In this document: one piece after another, positions 15,696 through 23,324 of the stretch | Numbering within the stretch: the first letter of the stretch is position 1 | How the letters are laid out: the number at the start of each line of letters is the position of its first letter | Source of the DNA: an uncultured Collinsella sp. | GTDB taxonomy: Bacteria > Actinomycetota > Coriobacteriia > Coriobacteriales > Coriobacteriaceae | Length of the DNA stretch: 64,000 nt | Assembly: GCA_934630855.1 (NCBI GenBank) | Contig: CAKTWW010000002.1 | Coordinates: 1 to 64,000 of the forward strand | Direction: 5' to 3' | The notes under the pieces: generated by a model | The model's input: the letters and a program-made list of their open reading frames with translations, nothing else | What the model was told of the DNA's origin: nothing | The model's database searches: none | Made by a program: the position numbers and the translations under genes

Positions 15696-16541
15696 GTGGC
15701 CGACAATCTTGAGAGTCAGAAAGCGGTGGCTAAACCGGCCTCTCACGCTAAAAATGATTTTGAAAAGGACAGGCTTATTCTTAAGCAGCTTGTCACGAAA
15801 GATTTTAAGATTAAATATCGTCGCAGCGTTCTGGGTGTGGCATGGTCCGTCCTCAATCCGCTGTTGATGATGGTTGTAATGTCAATTGTGTTCTCGACAA
15901 TCTTCGCACAAGGCCGTAATGGCTCTATTACACCTGAGATGTATCCGCTTTATTTGATTGTCGGCAACGTGACGTTTTCTGTCATGTCCGAGTCGACGAA
16001 CCAAGCGCTCATGTCCATTATTTGGGCGTCCTCGTTGCTGAAGAAAGTCAAAGTGCATCGTTGGGTATTCCCGGTGCAGAAGGTACTGTTCTCGCTCGTC
16101 AACTTTGCTTTTTCCTTGGTTGCCGTTGCCTTGGTCATGCTCTGGTTCCATGTAGTTCCTACTTGGCATTTAATTTTGTTGCCGGTTTGCCTGCTTTTGC
16201 TCATGTGCTTCTGCATGGGTTTGGGCATGATGCTGTCAGCATTGGCAGTTTTCTTCCGTGATGTTATGCATCTGTGGAGCGTTGTCATTACTGCCTGGAT
16301 GTATCTGACGCCGATTTTCTGGACGACTGACTTCATTGGCCAGATGGCTCACTGGATTCAGGTGTTGGTGGTCGTGAACCCCATGTACAACTATCTCCAG
16401 TTTATGCGTGATATCTTCCTGTTTAACACCGTGCCGTCTGCGCTTACCTTTGGTCTGTGCGTTGTTTGGGCCGTTGTTGCTCTTGCCGTTGGCTATACCG
16501 TCTTCCATAAGACCGAGCACAAGTTTATTCTCTACATCTAA
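15696..16541 (+). CDS. ABC-2 polysaccharide export permease (TagG/Wzm type)
   Basis: About 281 residues and six hydrophobic segments. The N-terminal LVTKDFKIKYRRSVLGVAWS amphipathic stretch is the interface helix typical of polysaccharide-export permeases such as TagG and Wzm. Start GTG 15696 is chosen because AAGGAG lies 7 bases upstream; earlier in-frame starts lack a site. With the ATPase encoded 12 bases downstream it should flip a lipid-linked polysaccharide across the membrane. This indicates ABC-dependent rather than Wzx/Wzy export, at least for one polymer of the locus. Confidence 0.85.
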   Translation: MADNLESQKAVAKPASHAKNDFEKDRLILKQLVTKDFKIKYRRSVLGVAWSVLNPLLMMVVMSIVFSTIFAQGRNGSITPEMYPLYLIVGNVTFSVMSESTNQALMSIIWASSLLKKVKVHRWVFPVQKVLFSLVNFAFSLVAVALVMLWFHVVPTWHLILLPVCLLLLMCFCMGLGMMLSALAVFFRDVMHLWSVVITAWMYLTPIFWTTDFIGQMAHWIQVLVVVNPMYNYLQFMRDIFLFNTVPSALTFGLCVVWAVVALAVGYTVFHKTEHKFILYI

Positions 16542-16553
16542 GGAGTGCTGTTC

Positions 16554-17321
16554 ATGACTGAATCTGCTATTGATTACAGCAAGCAGCCCCTTGCTGTTGA
16601 GGTCAAAGACGTCACCATGATCTTTAACATGGCGTCTGAGTCGCTTACAAACCTCAAGGAGTACTTTATTAAGCTCGCCAAGCACGAGCTGTTCTTTGAG
16701 GAGTTCCGTGCGCTTAAGCACATTTCGTTTGATGTGCATCGTGGCGAGGTTGTTGGTCTAGTTGGAACCAACGGCTCCGGTAAGTCCACGATGCTCAAGA
16801 TCATCGCTGGCGTTTTGGAGCCCAGCGAGGGTGAGGTTAAGGTCCACGGTAATATTGCACCGCTGATTGAGCTTGGCGCCGGCTTTGATCCCGAGCTTAC
16901 CGCTCGTGAGAACATCTACCTTAACGGTGCGCTGCTTGGATATACCAAGGAGTTTATCGACGCTAGTTTTGACGAGATCATTGAGTTCGCTGAGCTCAAG
17001 GACTTCGTTGATATGCCCTTGAAGAACTTCTCTTCGGGTATGGTCGCGCGTATCGCCTTTGCTATCGCCACGATTACTGAGCCCGATATTTTGATCGTCG
17101 ATGAGACGCTTTCTGTTGGCGACGTCTTTTTTCAGCAGAAGTGCGAGCGTCGTATTCAGCACTTTATTGAGAGCGGCGACGTCACGGTTCTGTTCGTTTC
17201 TCACTCCATGGAGCAGGTTGAGCGTATTTGCCAGCGTGCTGTATGGATCGAGAAGGGCGACCTGCGCATGGATGGTCCCGTGGACGAGGTCTGCAAGGCG
17301 TACCACGACCAGTTCAAGTAG
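16554..17321 (+). CDS. ABC polysaccharide export ATPase (TagH/Wzt type)
   Basis: 255 residues. Walker A is GTNGSGKST, the Q-loop region is replaced by the GAGFDPELTARENIY stretch typical of this subfamily, the signature loop is FSSGM, and Walker B is ILIVDE followed by TLSVGD. It lacks the C-terminal carbohydrate-binding domain present in E. coli O9a Wzt and the extended TagH tail, so chain length is probably not sensed by the ATPase. ATG 16554 has AGGAG at ideal spacing; the GTG 9 bases earlier overlaps that site. It forms a two-gene operon with the permease. Confidence 0.88.
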   Translation: MTESAIDYSKQPLAVEVKDVTMIFNMASESLTNLKEYFIKLAKHELFFEEFRALKHISFDVHRGEVVGLVGTNGSGKSTMLKIIAGVLEPSEGEVKVHGNIAPLIELGAGFDPELTARENIYLNGALLGYTKEFIDASFDEIIEFAELKDFVDMPLKNFSSGMVARIAFAIATITEPDILIVDETLSVGDVFFQQKCERRIQHFIESGDVTVLFVSHSMEQVERICQRAVWIEKGDLRMDGPVDEVCKAYHDQFK

Positions 17322-17373
17322 GTTATAATTTATTGGCCGTGCGAACTGCGTCCGCTTGGACGCGCGGCTTTAT

Positions 17374-17450
17374 GCTCCATTAGCTCAGTTGGATAGAGCA
17401 GGGGACTTCTAATCCCAAGGTCGACGGTTCGAATCCGCCATGGAGCACCA
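17374..17450 (+). tRNA. tRNA-Arg (anticodon TCT)
   Basis: A full cloverleaf: acceptor GCTCCAT pairs with ATGGAGC, the D-stem is GCTC/GAGC, the anticodon loop CTTCTAA contains TCT, and the T-arm has GGTTCGAATCC. The CCA end is encoded. It decodes AGA. A GCGTCC-GCTT-GGACGC hairpin lies 20 bases upstream. It sits at the right edge of the AT-rich island. tRNA genes are common insertion targets, but no duplicated 3' end was seen nearby. Confidence 0.95.
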
Positions 17451-17460
17451 TCGAAACAGC

Positions 17461-17486
17461 AGGCCGGGCCATGTGCCCGGCCTTTT
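17461..17486 (+). terminator. Intrinsic terminator of tRNA-Arg(TCT)
   Basis: AGGCCGGGC and GCCCGGCCT form a perfect 9-bp stem with loop CATGT, followed by TTTT. It lies 10 bases after the tRNA CCA end. Confidence 0.85.
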
Positions 17487-17831
17487 GCATAAAAATCGGC
17501 GCCCCACCGCGGCGTGCTATGGCTTCCTGTCGGGCATGATTCTATGCACCTCGCGGGTCGCCTACGCCATCTGCGCGATGCCCGGGCGGAGGTAGTGCCG
17601 GGTCTTTGCCTTACGGGACGTGTTGACGTGCTATTTTTTGGCTGTAAGACATGGGGATGACTTACAGCCTCTTTTGTCTGATCCTTCCTGCCGCGTACCC
17701 TTTGTTGTCCATATCGTTTTATCGGTATATTGGTATTATGTGAGATGCTTTATCGGTCCACCGATATTCTTTTTGGTGCTGCGGTACGCCTTCTAGTGAT
17801 AGCGGGCGGTCGTTTTTTCTAGGAGCTTGCA
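17487..17831. other. Intergenic region with a hairpin and operator-like repeats
   Basis: No convincing gene. GGCTGTAAG (17640-17648) and CTTACAGCC (17661-17669) form a 9-bp stem followed by TCTTTTG, a likely terminator. Further right, TATCGGT occurs at 17720-17726 and again at 17751-17757. The second copy is the left half of a perfect palindrome, TATCGGT-CC-ACCGATA (17751-17766). Between the two copies lies an extended -10-like TGGTATTAT (17731-17739). The arrangement suggests a repressible promoter for the AAA ATPase gene. Confidence 0.5.
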
Positions 17832-19013
17832 ATGATTGATTACCGCAATCCGTATACGCCCGGTGCTGGTGCGATGCCCAAATACCTTGCTGGGCGCGAT
17901 GATATTCTTGAATCAGCTTCTCTTCAGCTTAAGGCCCTTGCAGCAAACTATCAGAGCCGCTCGCTTGTTCTGTACGGTCTTAGGGGCGTTGGCAAAACGG
18001 TATTGCTTAACTCAATCGAATCAATAGCCGAGGGGGAAGGTGTTCTTGTTCGCCATATCGAGGTCGAAGAGAAGAAAGGTCTAATCGCTCCCTTGGCTTC
18101 AGCCTGTTGTACGCTGTCTGCATCGCTTAACAAAATTGAACTCGTTAAGAGTAAATTGGAGCAGATAAAGAATCTATTCACCTCGTTAACGCTGTCAGTT
18201 GATGCGGGGGATGGTTCACTATCTTTGGGCTTTAATGAAGAGGTTCTTGGGGCATCTCTCGCCTCGTCTCATAATTTGTCGGGCGACTTTACCGATGTGC
18301 TTGTTGTGCTTGGCAAATATGCTCAAGCTACGGGTTCCTCTATTTTTATTGGAATTGACGAGCTGCAGTATGCCAGCAAAGAAGAGCTTGAGGCCTTGAC
18401 ATGCGCACTTCATCGTGCGACCCAGCTTGGCCTTCCTGTTATGTTTGGCTGTGCTGGGCTGCCTAAGCTTCTAAAGATGTTGGGCGAAGCTAAGACTTAT
18501 TCCGAGAGACAGTTTAACTATGTGAAGGTTGATTCGCTCCCTCGTGATAAGGCTGTTGAGGCCATTGTCAAACCCGCTCAAAAACTCGACGTGAGTTATT
18601 CGGATGAGGCGGTCGATGCAATCATCGACTATACGGAAGGGTACCCGTATTTCATTCAGGAGCTTTGTTCGACCATTTGGACGTCGTCTGATAGCAAATG
18701 CATCTCGTTGGAGACCGTGCTCAAGTGTACCTCTTCAACGGATGATCGCCTTGACGAGGGCTTCTTTAGCGTTCGATACGATCGATGCACCCCAAGGCAA
18801 AAGGAGTTTTTGATTGCGATGGTTCGCTGTGGCGAGCTTCCTTGTACGATTGCAAATGTGGCTCATTATATGGAGAGTAATGTTTCGTCTATTGGACCCT
18901 TGCGTGCTCAGTTAATTAGCAAAGGCATGATTTATTCTGCCGCAAGGGGGGAAGTCGATTTTACTGTTCCTCAGTTTGATCGTTATCTGAGGCGAACGGA
19001 ACAAATCGTCTAG
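17832..19013 (+). CDS. AAA/STAND-type ATPase of unknown function
   Basis: 393 residues. Walker A is GLRGVGKT (49-56) and Walker B is IFIGIDELQ (about 171-179). The region after residue 240 (Y-V-DSLPRDKAVEAIVKPA) is a lid-like helical part, and the C-terminal 80 residues look like a winged helix (TPRQKEFLIAMVRCG...LRAQLISKGMI). The layout resembles archaeal-type ORC1/Cdc6-like and MoxR-unrelated ATPases found as orphan genes in Actinomycetota, often near mobile regions. No membrane segment is present. The preceding repeats suggest its own regulator or autoregulation. A defence, stress or DNA-processing role is possible, but nothing in sequence decides. Confidence 0.7.
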   Translation: MIDYRNPYTPGAGAMPKYLAGRDDILESASLQLKALAANYQSRSLVLYGLRGVGKTVLLNSIESIAEGEGVLVRHIEVEEKKGLIAPLASACCTLSASLNKIELVKSKLEQIKNLFTSLTLSVDAGDGSLSLGFNEEVLGASLASSHNLSGDFTDVLVVLGKYAQATGSSIFIGIDELQYASKEELEALTCALHRATQLGLPVMFGCAGLPKLLKMLGEAKTYSERQFNYVKVDSLPRDKAVEAIVKPAQKLDVSYSDEAVDAIIDYTEGYPYFIQELCSTIWTSSDSKCISLETVLKCTSSTDDRLDEGFFSVRYDRCTPRQKEFLIAMVRCGELPCTIANVAHYMESNVSSIGPLRAQLISKGMIYSAARGEVDFTVPQFDRYLRRTEQIV

Positions 19014-19023
19014 CTACTTAAGC

Positions 19024-19063
19024 AGGAAGCCCCGCACGGCAATGGTGCAGTGCGGGGCTTCCT
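19024..19063. terminator. Bidirectional terminator between the ATPase gene and glf
   Basis: AGGAAGCCCCGCAC (19024-19037) and GTGCGGGGCTTCCT (19050-19063) form a perfect 14-bp stem with a 12-base loop. The two neighbouring genes converge on it. Confidence 0.85.
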
Positions 19064-19103
19064 GGTCTTGTGTATGCGGCTGTCCGTTTCGGCCGTTGGG
19101 TCT

Positions 19104-20228
19104 CTACGCCCCCGCAGGCTCCATGCCCAGCTCGTTGCGGACGAGCTCGAAGGCCGCGGCGATGGCCTTGTCCATGTCGTAGTACTTGTAGCCGCCCAGG
19201 CGACCGGCGAAGATCACGTCGCCCTCCTGTGCCGCCAGCTCCTCGTACTGCTTGTAGAGGGCCTCGTTCTTGGCGTCGTTGATAGGGTAGTAGGGCTCGT
19301 CGCCGGGCTTCCAGTCCGCTGGGTACTCGCGCGTGATGACGGTCTTGTCCTGCGTGCCGAACTCGAAGTGCTTGTGCTCGATGATGCGTGTGTAGGGGAT
19401 CTCGCGCTCGGTGTAGTTGACCACGGCCACGCCCTGGTGGTCCTGCTCGTCGAGCGTCTCGGTCTCAAAGCGCAGGCTGCGATACTCGAGCGTGCCCAGC
19501 TTAAAGTCGTAGAACGCGTCGATGGGGCCGCAGTAGATCGTCTTGGCGGCGATGTCGGGCTCGGCGGCGATCAGCTCCTTGTACTCCACGCCGCAGCGCA
19601 CCTCGACGCCCTCGAGCATGTTGGCGACCATCTTGGTGTAGCCACCCATGGGGATGCCCTGGTAGCGGTCGTTGAAGTAGTTGTTGTCGTAGGTAAAGCG
19701 GCAGGGGAGACGCTTGATGATGCTCGCGGGCAGGTCCTTGCAGTCGCGGCCCCACTGCTTCTCGGTGTAGCCCTTCACGAGCGTCTCGAAGATGTCGCGG
19801 CCGACGAGGGACAGCGCCTGCTCCTCGAGGTTTGCCGGCTCGCCGATGTTCTCGGCGGCAACCTGCTCGGCGATCTTGGCCTTTGCATCTGCCGGTGTGA
19901 CGACGCCCGGCCACATCTTGGCGAAGGTGTTCATGTTAAAAGGCATGTTGTACATGTTGCCGTGGAAGTTGGCGACCGGCGAGTTGACGTAGTTGTTGAA
20001 CTCGGCGAAGCGGTTGACGTAGTCCCAGACGTCCTTCATGGAGGTGTGGAAGATGTGCGCGCCGTAGCGGTGGACTTGGATGCCCTCGACGTCCTCGGTG
20101 TAGATGTTGCCGGCGATGTGGTCGCGGCGGTCGATGACCAGGACCGACTTGCCGGCACGCTTGGCGGCGTTGGCAAAGACGGCGCCCGAAAGGCCGGCAC
20201 CGACGACGAGGTAATCGAACTGGGACAT
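19104..20228 (-). CDS. glf: UDP-galactopyranose mutase
   Basis: 374-residue flavoenzyme converting UDP-galactopyranose to UDP-galactofuranose. The N-terminus FDYLVVGAGLSGAVFA is the FAD-binding GxGxxG motif. RRDHIAGNIYTED, YGAHIFHT, the YTEKQWG motif, LPCRFTYDNNYFND and GRLGGYKYYDMD with its conserved Arg/Tyr are all present. The ATG at 20228 has AAAGGAG upstream; an in-frame ATG 17 codons earlier lacks one. Unlike the island genes it is GC-rich, so it may be ancestral. It supplies the donor for the GlfT2-like enzyme. Confidence 0.95.
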   Translation of the reverse strand: MSQFDYLVVGAGLSGAVFANAAKRAGKSVLVIDRRDHIAGNIYTEDVEGIQVHRYGAHIFHTSMKDVWDYVNRFAEFNNYVNSPVANFHGNMYNMPFNMNTFAKMWPGVVTPADAKAKIAEQVAAENIGEPANLEEQALSLVGRDIFETLVKGYTEKQWGRDCKDLPASIIKRLPCRFTYDNNYFNDRYQGIPMGGYTKMVANMLEGVEVRCGVEYKELIAAEPDIAAKTIYCGPIDAFYDFKLGTLEYRSLRFETETLDEQDHQGVAVVNYTEREIPYTRIIEHKHFEFGTQDKTVITREYPADWKPGDEPYYPINDAKNEALYKQYEELAAQEGDVIFAGRLGGYKYYDMDKAIAAAFELVRNELGMEPAGA

Positions 20229-20269
20229 GGATATGCTCCTTTGTATGTCAATTGGACAGATACGTAAGA

Positions 20270-20300
20270 TTTGGGACAAACACTACCGATGGCTTTGTCC
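20270..20300. repeat. TTTGGGACAAA-type dispersed repeat, copy 1
   Basis: TTTGGGACAAACACTACCGA and the following GGCTTTGTCC match a second copy at 56983-57013 with a few substitutions. The ends GGGACAAA and TTTGTCC are mutually inverted, so RNA could form a short hairpin. It lies between aroQ and glf, where it may act as a weak terminator. Confidence 0.5.
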
Positions 20301-20306
20301 AAAGGA

Positions 20307-20744
20307 TTAGTGTAGCAGATGCTCTTTCAGCAGCTCGAGCGCGTGGGCGTAGCCTTGGAGGCCTTCGCCGGTGATGGTGGCGAAGCAGGCTAGGCGCGCG
20401 TAGCTCACCTGGCGGAAGTCCTCGCGGGTCTCGACGGCGCTAATGTGGACCTCGACAGCGGGGATGGCGACGGCTTTGAGGGCGTCTAGGATCGCCACGC
20501 TCGTGTGCGTGTAGGCTGCCGGGTTGATGACGATGCCGTCGACCTTGCCGTAGGCCTCCTGGATCTTGTCAACGATGCTGCCCTCGTGGTTGGACTGGAA
20601 GACCTCGACCTCGTCGAAGCCCTGTGCGGCACCGGCCTCCTTGCAGATCTGGACCAAGCGGTCGTAGTTGTCGCTGCCGTAGATGCCCGGCTCTCGAATG
20701 CCGAGCATGTTGAGGTTGGGGCCGTTGATGACGAGTGCTTTCAT
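20307..20744 (-). CDS. aroQ: 3-dehydroquinate dehydratase, type II
   Basis: 145 residues, normal for the dodecameric type II enzyme that converts 3-dehydroquinate to 3-dehydroshikimate (shikimate step 3). INGPNLNMLGIREPGIYG carries the flexible active-site loop with catalytic Arg and Tyr. QSNHEGSIVDKI, INPAAYTHTSVAI and EVHISAVETRE (catalytic His) follow. It is the last gene of the leftward aro operon, separated from aroEK by a strong palindrome that could lower its expression. Confidence 0.96.
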   Translation of the reverse strand: MKALVINGPNLNMLGIREPGIYGSDNYDRLVQICKEAGAAQGFDEVEVFQSNHEGSIVDKIQEAYGKVDGIVINPAAYTHTSVAILDALKAVAIPAVEVHISAVETREDFRQVSYARLACFATITGEGLQGYAHALELLKEHLLH

Positions 20745-20766
20745 GGTTGCTTCCTTTGCGGTTGGA

Positions 20767-20805
20767 AAACCACCACAAAGGTGCCTGTCCCCTTTGTGGT
20801 GGTTT
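20767..20805. repeat. Palindromic hairpin with T-tails between aroEK and aroQ
   Basis: AAACCACCACAAAGG (20767-20781) and CCTTTGTGGTGGTTT (20791-20805) form a perfect 15-bp stem around the loop TGCCTGTCC. Runs of T on both strands make it a plausible bidirectional terminator. Its loop shares TGCCT with the larger palindrome at 23235-23314, which suggests a family of mobile hairpin elements. Confidence 0.75.
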
Positions 20806-20808
20806 TTG

Positions 20809-22059
20809 TTAGAGAGCAGGTGGGAGGGTGTCGAGGAGGGCTTGGGCGGTGTTGGCGGCGCAGTCGCGCGAGTCGATGATGTAATCGGCCCAGGCGCGGT
20901 AGCGCGGCATGCGCTGTTCGGCCAACTTGTCGATGCCGTCGCGGGCGGTGATGGGGCGGCCCTTGTGGGCGAGCTCGTCGAGCTTGCGGTTGAGCATTAC
21001 GATCTGGCTGTTCTGGTGCAGCAGCGGGTAGTTCTCGTCGCGCGTGACGACGCCACCTCCCGTGGAGAGCACCAGGCCGCTGCGCTTGGAGATGTCGGCC
21101 AAGGCCGCCGTCTCCTGCTCGCGGAAGGCCGGCTCGCCGCGCTCGACGATAAAGTTGGCGCAGGGCATGCCGAGGCGCTCCTCGAGGGCGCGGTCCAGGT
21201 CGATGTGCTCGCGGCCCGTGAGCTGTGCCACCTGCTCACCCACGCGGGTTTTGCCCGAACCGGGCATGCCGATCAGGGCGATGTTCTGCTCGCGGCGGGA
21301 TAGGCGTTCTGTCACGTCCAGGATTCGCTCGCGCGGGGTAACTTGGCCGGTGTAGCGCTCGACGGCCTGTGCCGCCTGGGCTACGAGCATGAGCAGGCCA
21401 CCAATGTGCGGGATACCACGGCGCTCGGCCTCGAGCATCAGGCCCGTGCGGGCGGGGTTGTAGACAATGTCGATGACGCCCTCGAGTGCATCGAGACCCT
21501 CGAGCGTGCAGGGGGCGTCGGGGCAGTGGGGGAACATGCCGGCGGGCGTGCAGTTGACGAGCAGCGCGGCGTCGGACTGCTGGGCGATGTTGTCGTAGTT
21601 GACCTCGCTCGTGCGGCCTACGGGTACGACGATGGCGCCCAGGTCGCCGAGCACCATGCTGGCCGTGGTACCGGCACCGCCGGTGGCGCCGAGCACGAGG
21701 GCCATTTTGCCAGCGACCTCCACACCCAGCTCCTCGACCAGGCACCGAAAGCCAAAGTAGTCGGTGTTGTCGCCGCGCAGGCGGCCGCCGGGTAGGCGCG
21801 TGATGGTGTTGACGTTGCCCATGCGCTCGGCGAGCGGGCTCAGCTCGTTCAAGTACTTCATGACAGCGCGCTTGTAGGGGATGGTCACGTTGGTGCCTTC
21901 CCACTCGTCGCCCGTCATAAAGGCCGCGAGGTCCTCGGGCTCGCGCTCAAAGCGAACGTACTCCAGGCCGGCGAGCTCCTTGTAGATGGTCGGGGTGTAG
22001 CTGTGGCCCAGCACGCGGCCCAGCACGCCGTAGGGGCGGGTTGCGGCAGTATCGGTCAT
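20809..22059 (-). CDS. aroE: Fused shikimate dehydrogenase and shikimate kinase
   Basis: 416 residues joining two enzymes. Residues 1 to about 258 are AroE: LGHSYTPTIYKEL (substrate loop), VTIPYK with the catalytic Lys, DNTDYFGF, LVLGATGGAGTTAS (NADP site). Residues from about 262 are AroK: LIGMPGSGKTRVG (Walker A), DLDRALEER (shikimate-binding Asp), FREQETAAL, LSTGGGVVTR. The protein should carry out steps 4 and 5 of the pathway. The fusion is found in Coriobacteriia. The ATG directly abuts the pheA stop (TAG-ATG), so the genes are translationally coupled. Confidence 0.95.
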   Translation of the reverse strand: MTDTAATRPYGVLGRVLGHSYTPTIYKELAGLEYVRFEREPEDLAAFMTGDEWEGTNVTIPYKRAVMKYLNELSPLAERMGNVNTITRLPGGRLRGDNTDYFGFRCLVEELGVEVAGKMALVLGATGGAGTTASMVLGDLGAIVVPVGRTSEVNYDNIAQQSDAALLVNCTPAGMFPHCPDAPCTLEGLDALEGVIDIVYNPARTGLMLEAERRGIPHIGGLLMLVAQAAQAVERYTGQVTPRERILDVTERLSRREQNIALIGMPGSGKTRVGEQVAQLTGREHIDLDRALEERLGMPCANFIVERGEPAFREQETAALADISKRSGLVLSTGGGVVTRDENYPLLHQNSQIVMLNRKLDELAHKGRPITARDGIDKLAEQRMPRYRAWADYIIDSRDCAANTAQALLDTLPPAL

Positions 22060-23205
22060 CTAGAGCACCTCCGTGTAGCTGCCAAAGTAGGTTAAGCTCT
22101 CGCACACGTCGTCGATGGAATCGAGCAGGTCGTCGAGGGCCTTGCTGCCAAAGGGGCAGTCCAGGTCAAAGTAGAACATGAACTCAAAGTCGTGCCCGGG
22201 GATGGGGCGGCTCTCGAGCTTGATGAGGTTAATGTTGAGCGCGTAGAAGCGCTCGAGCACGCGGTAGAGAGCGCCCGGCTCGTTGGCCGTGGTGATCATG
22301 AGCGAGGTGCGGTTGGCGCCGGGGTAGACGCGCGGCTCGCGGCTAATGACGACGAACCGCGTGTAGTTGTTGTCCGAGTCCTGGATGTTGGGCTCCAGCA
22401 CTTCCAAGCCGTGGAGCGCCGCGCAGCTGCGCGAGGCAATGGCGGCAACATCGGTACGGTCGGAGTTTGCGACCATTTCGGCCGACATGGCCGTGTTGGG
22501 GTACTTGGTGGCGTGCAGGTCGTGGGCCTCGATAAAGCCGGCACACTGGGCGATGGCTTGGCCGTGGCTGTAGACCTCGCGCACGTCCCGCAGCTTGGTG
22601 CCGGGCTTAACTAGCAAATTGTGGTCGATCTTGAGACGCAGCGAGCGCACGATGTGGAAATCGAACTGGGCGAGCAAGTCGTAGACGGCGTTGACCGAGC
22701 CGGCGGTGGAGTTCTCGATGGGCAGCACGCCAAACTCGCAGAAGCCGTCGCGCACGGCGCGCATGACGCCCTCGAAGGTCTCGAAGAACGCGATATCGGG
22801 CACATCGAAGAGCTTGCACGCGGCGATTTGGCTGTAGGCGCCCTCGACGCCCTGGCAGGCGACCGTGGCAGTCTGGGGGAAGGGCGTGTCGAGGGGTGCG
22901 GCCGTAGCGTGGGCCTTTTGCGACACCGTGATGCCCCTGAGCTCGTTGATGTAGCGCTGCTGCTCGGCCTTGCTCATGCTCATGAGGAGGCGGAACAGGG
23001 TGATAGTCTGCGCCTCATACCGCTCGGGTGCGCGGCTGGCGAGGTTATTGAGCTTGGAGCGCTCGCGGGCGGGGTCGAAGACGGCCTTGCCCATCTCGAT
23101 TTTTGACTTGGCGACCTCGGTGGCAATGTCCATGCGCTCGACAAAGCTGTTGAGGAGCGTGGTATCGATGCCATCGATGGTCTGGCGAATGTCAGCAAGG
23201 TCCAT
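22060..23205 (-). CDS. pheA: Bifunctional chorismate mutase/prephenate dehydratase
   Basis: 381 residues. The N-terminal chorismate mutase domain (about 1-90) has IRQTIDGIDTTLLNSFVERM and RERSKL. The dehydratase domain (from about 105) has ACQGVEGAYSQIAA, VLPIENSTAGSV and the TRFVVISRE motif with the catalytic Thr. A C-terminal ACT domain (LMITTANEPGALYRVLERFY and LESRPIPG) should mediate phenylalanine feedback. The ATG at 23205 is preceded by AAAGGGG; the ATG five codons earlier lacks a site. It is followed without a gap by aroEK. Confidence 0.95.
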   Translation of the reverse strand: MDLADIRQTIDGIDTTLLNSFVERMDIATEVAKSKIEMGKAVFDPARERSKLNNLASRAPERYEAQTITLFRLLMSMSKAEQQRYINELRGITVSQKAHATAAPLDTPFPQTATVACQGVEGAYSQIAACKLFDVPDIAFFETFEGVMRAVRDGFCEFGVLPIENSTAGSVNAVYDLLAQFDFHIVRSLRLKIDHNLLVKPGTKLRDVREVYSHGQAIAQCAGFIEAHDLHATKYPNTAMSAEMVANSDRTDVAAIASRSCAALHGLEVLEPNIQDSDNNYTRFVVISREPRVYPGANRTSLMITTANEPGALYRVLERFYALNINLIKLESRPIPGHDFEFMFYFDLDCPFGSKALDDLLDSIDDVCESLTYFGSYTEVL

Positions 23206-23234
23206 AGGGACCCCTTTCATGTGTAGGGGGACTG

Positions 23235-23314
23235 CGGTGATTTTTCTGGGACGGGGATTAAAAAATCATTGCGTGCCTAATGATTTTTTAATCCCCGTCC
23301 CAGAAAAATCACCG
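23235..23314. repeat. 80-nt perfect palindrome inside the aro operon
   Basis: A 36-base arm at 23235-23270 is exactly complementary to 23279-23314, with an 8-base loop GCGTGCCT. The arm includes GATTTTTCTGGGACGGGGAT. It fills nearly all of the gap between aroC and pheA. Transcribed RNA would fold into one uninterrupted hairpin that could terminate, stabilise or be processed. Its GGGACGGGG core recurs in other intergenic repeats of this window. Confidence 0.9.
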
Positions 23315-23324
23315 GGTGGGCGGG

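Noticed and set aside
17500-17640. Short open frame in the tRNA-ATPase gap
   Set aside because: No ribosome site and no similarity to a known protein; it ends in the terminator-like hairpin.
17374-17831. Integration site (att) at tRNA-Arg(TCT)
   Set aside because: No duplicate of the tRNA 3' end was found in the window apart from the generic T-arm shared with tRNA-Arg(CCG), and no integrase gene is present.
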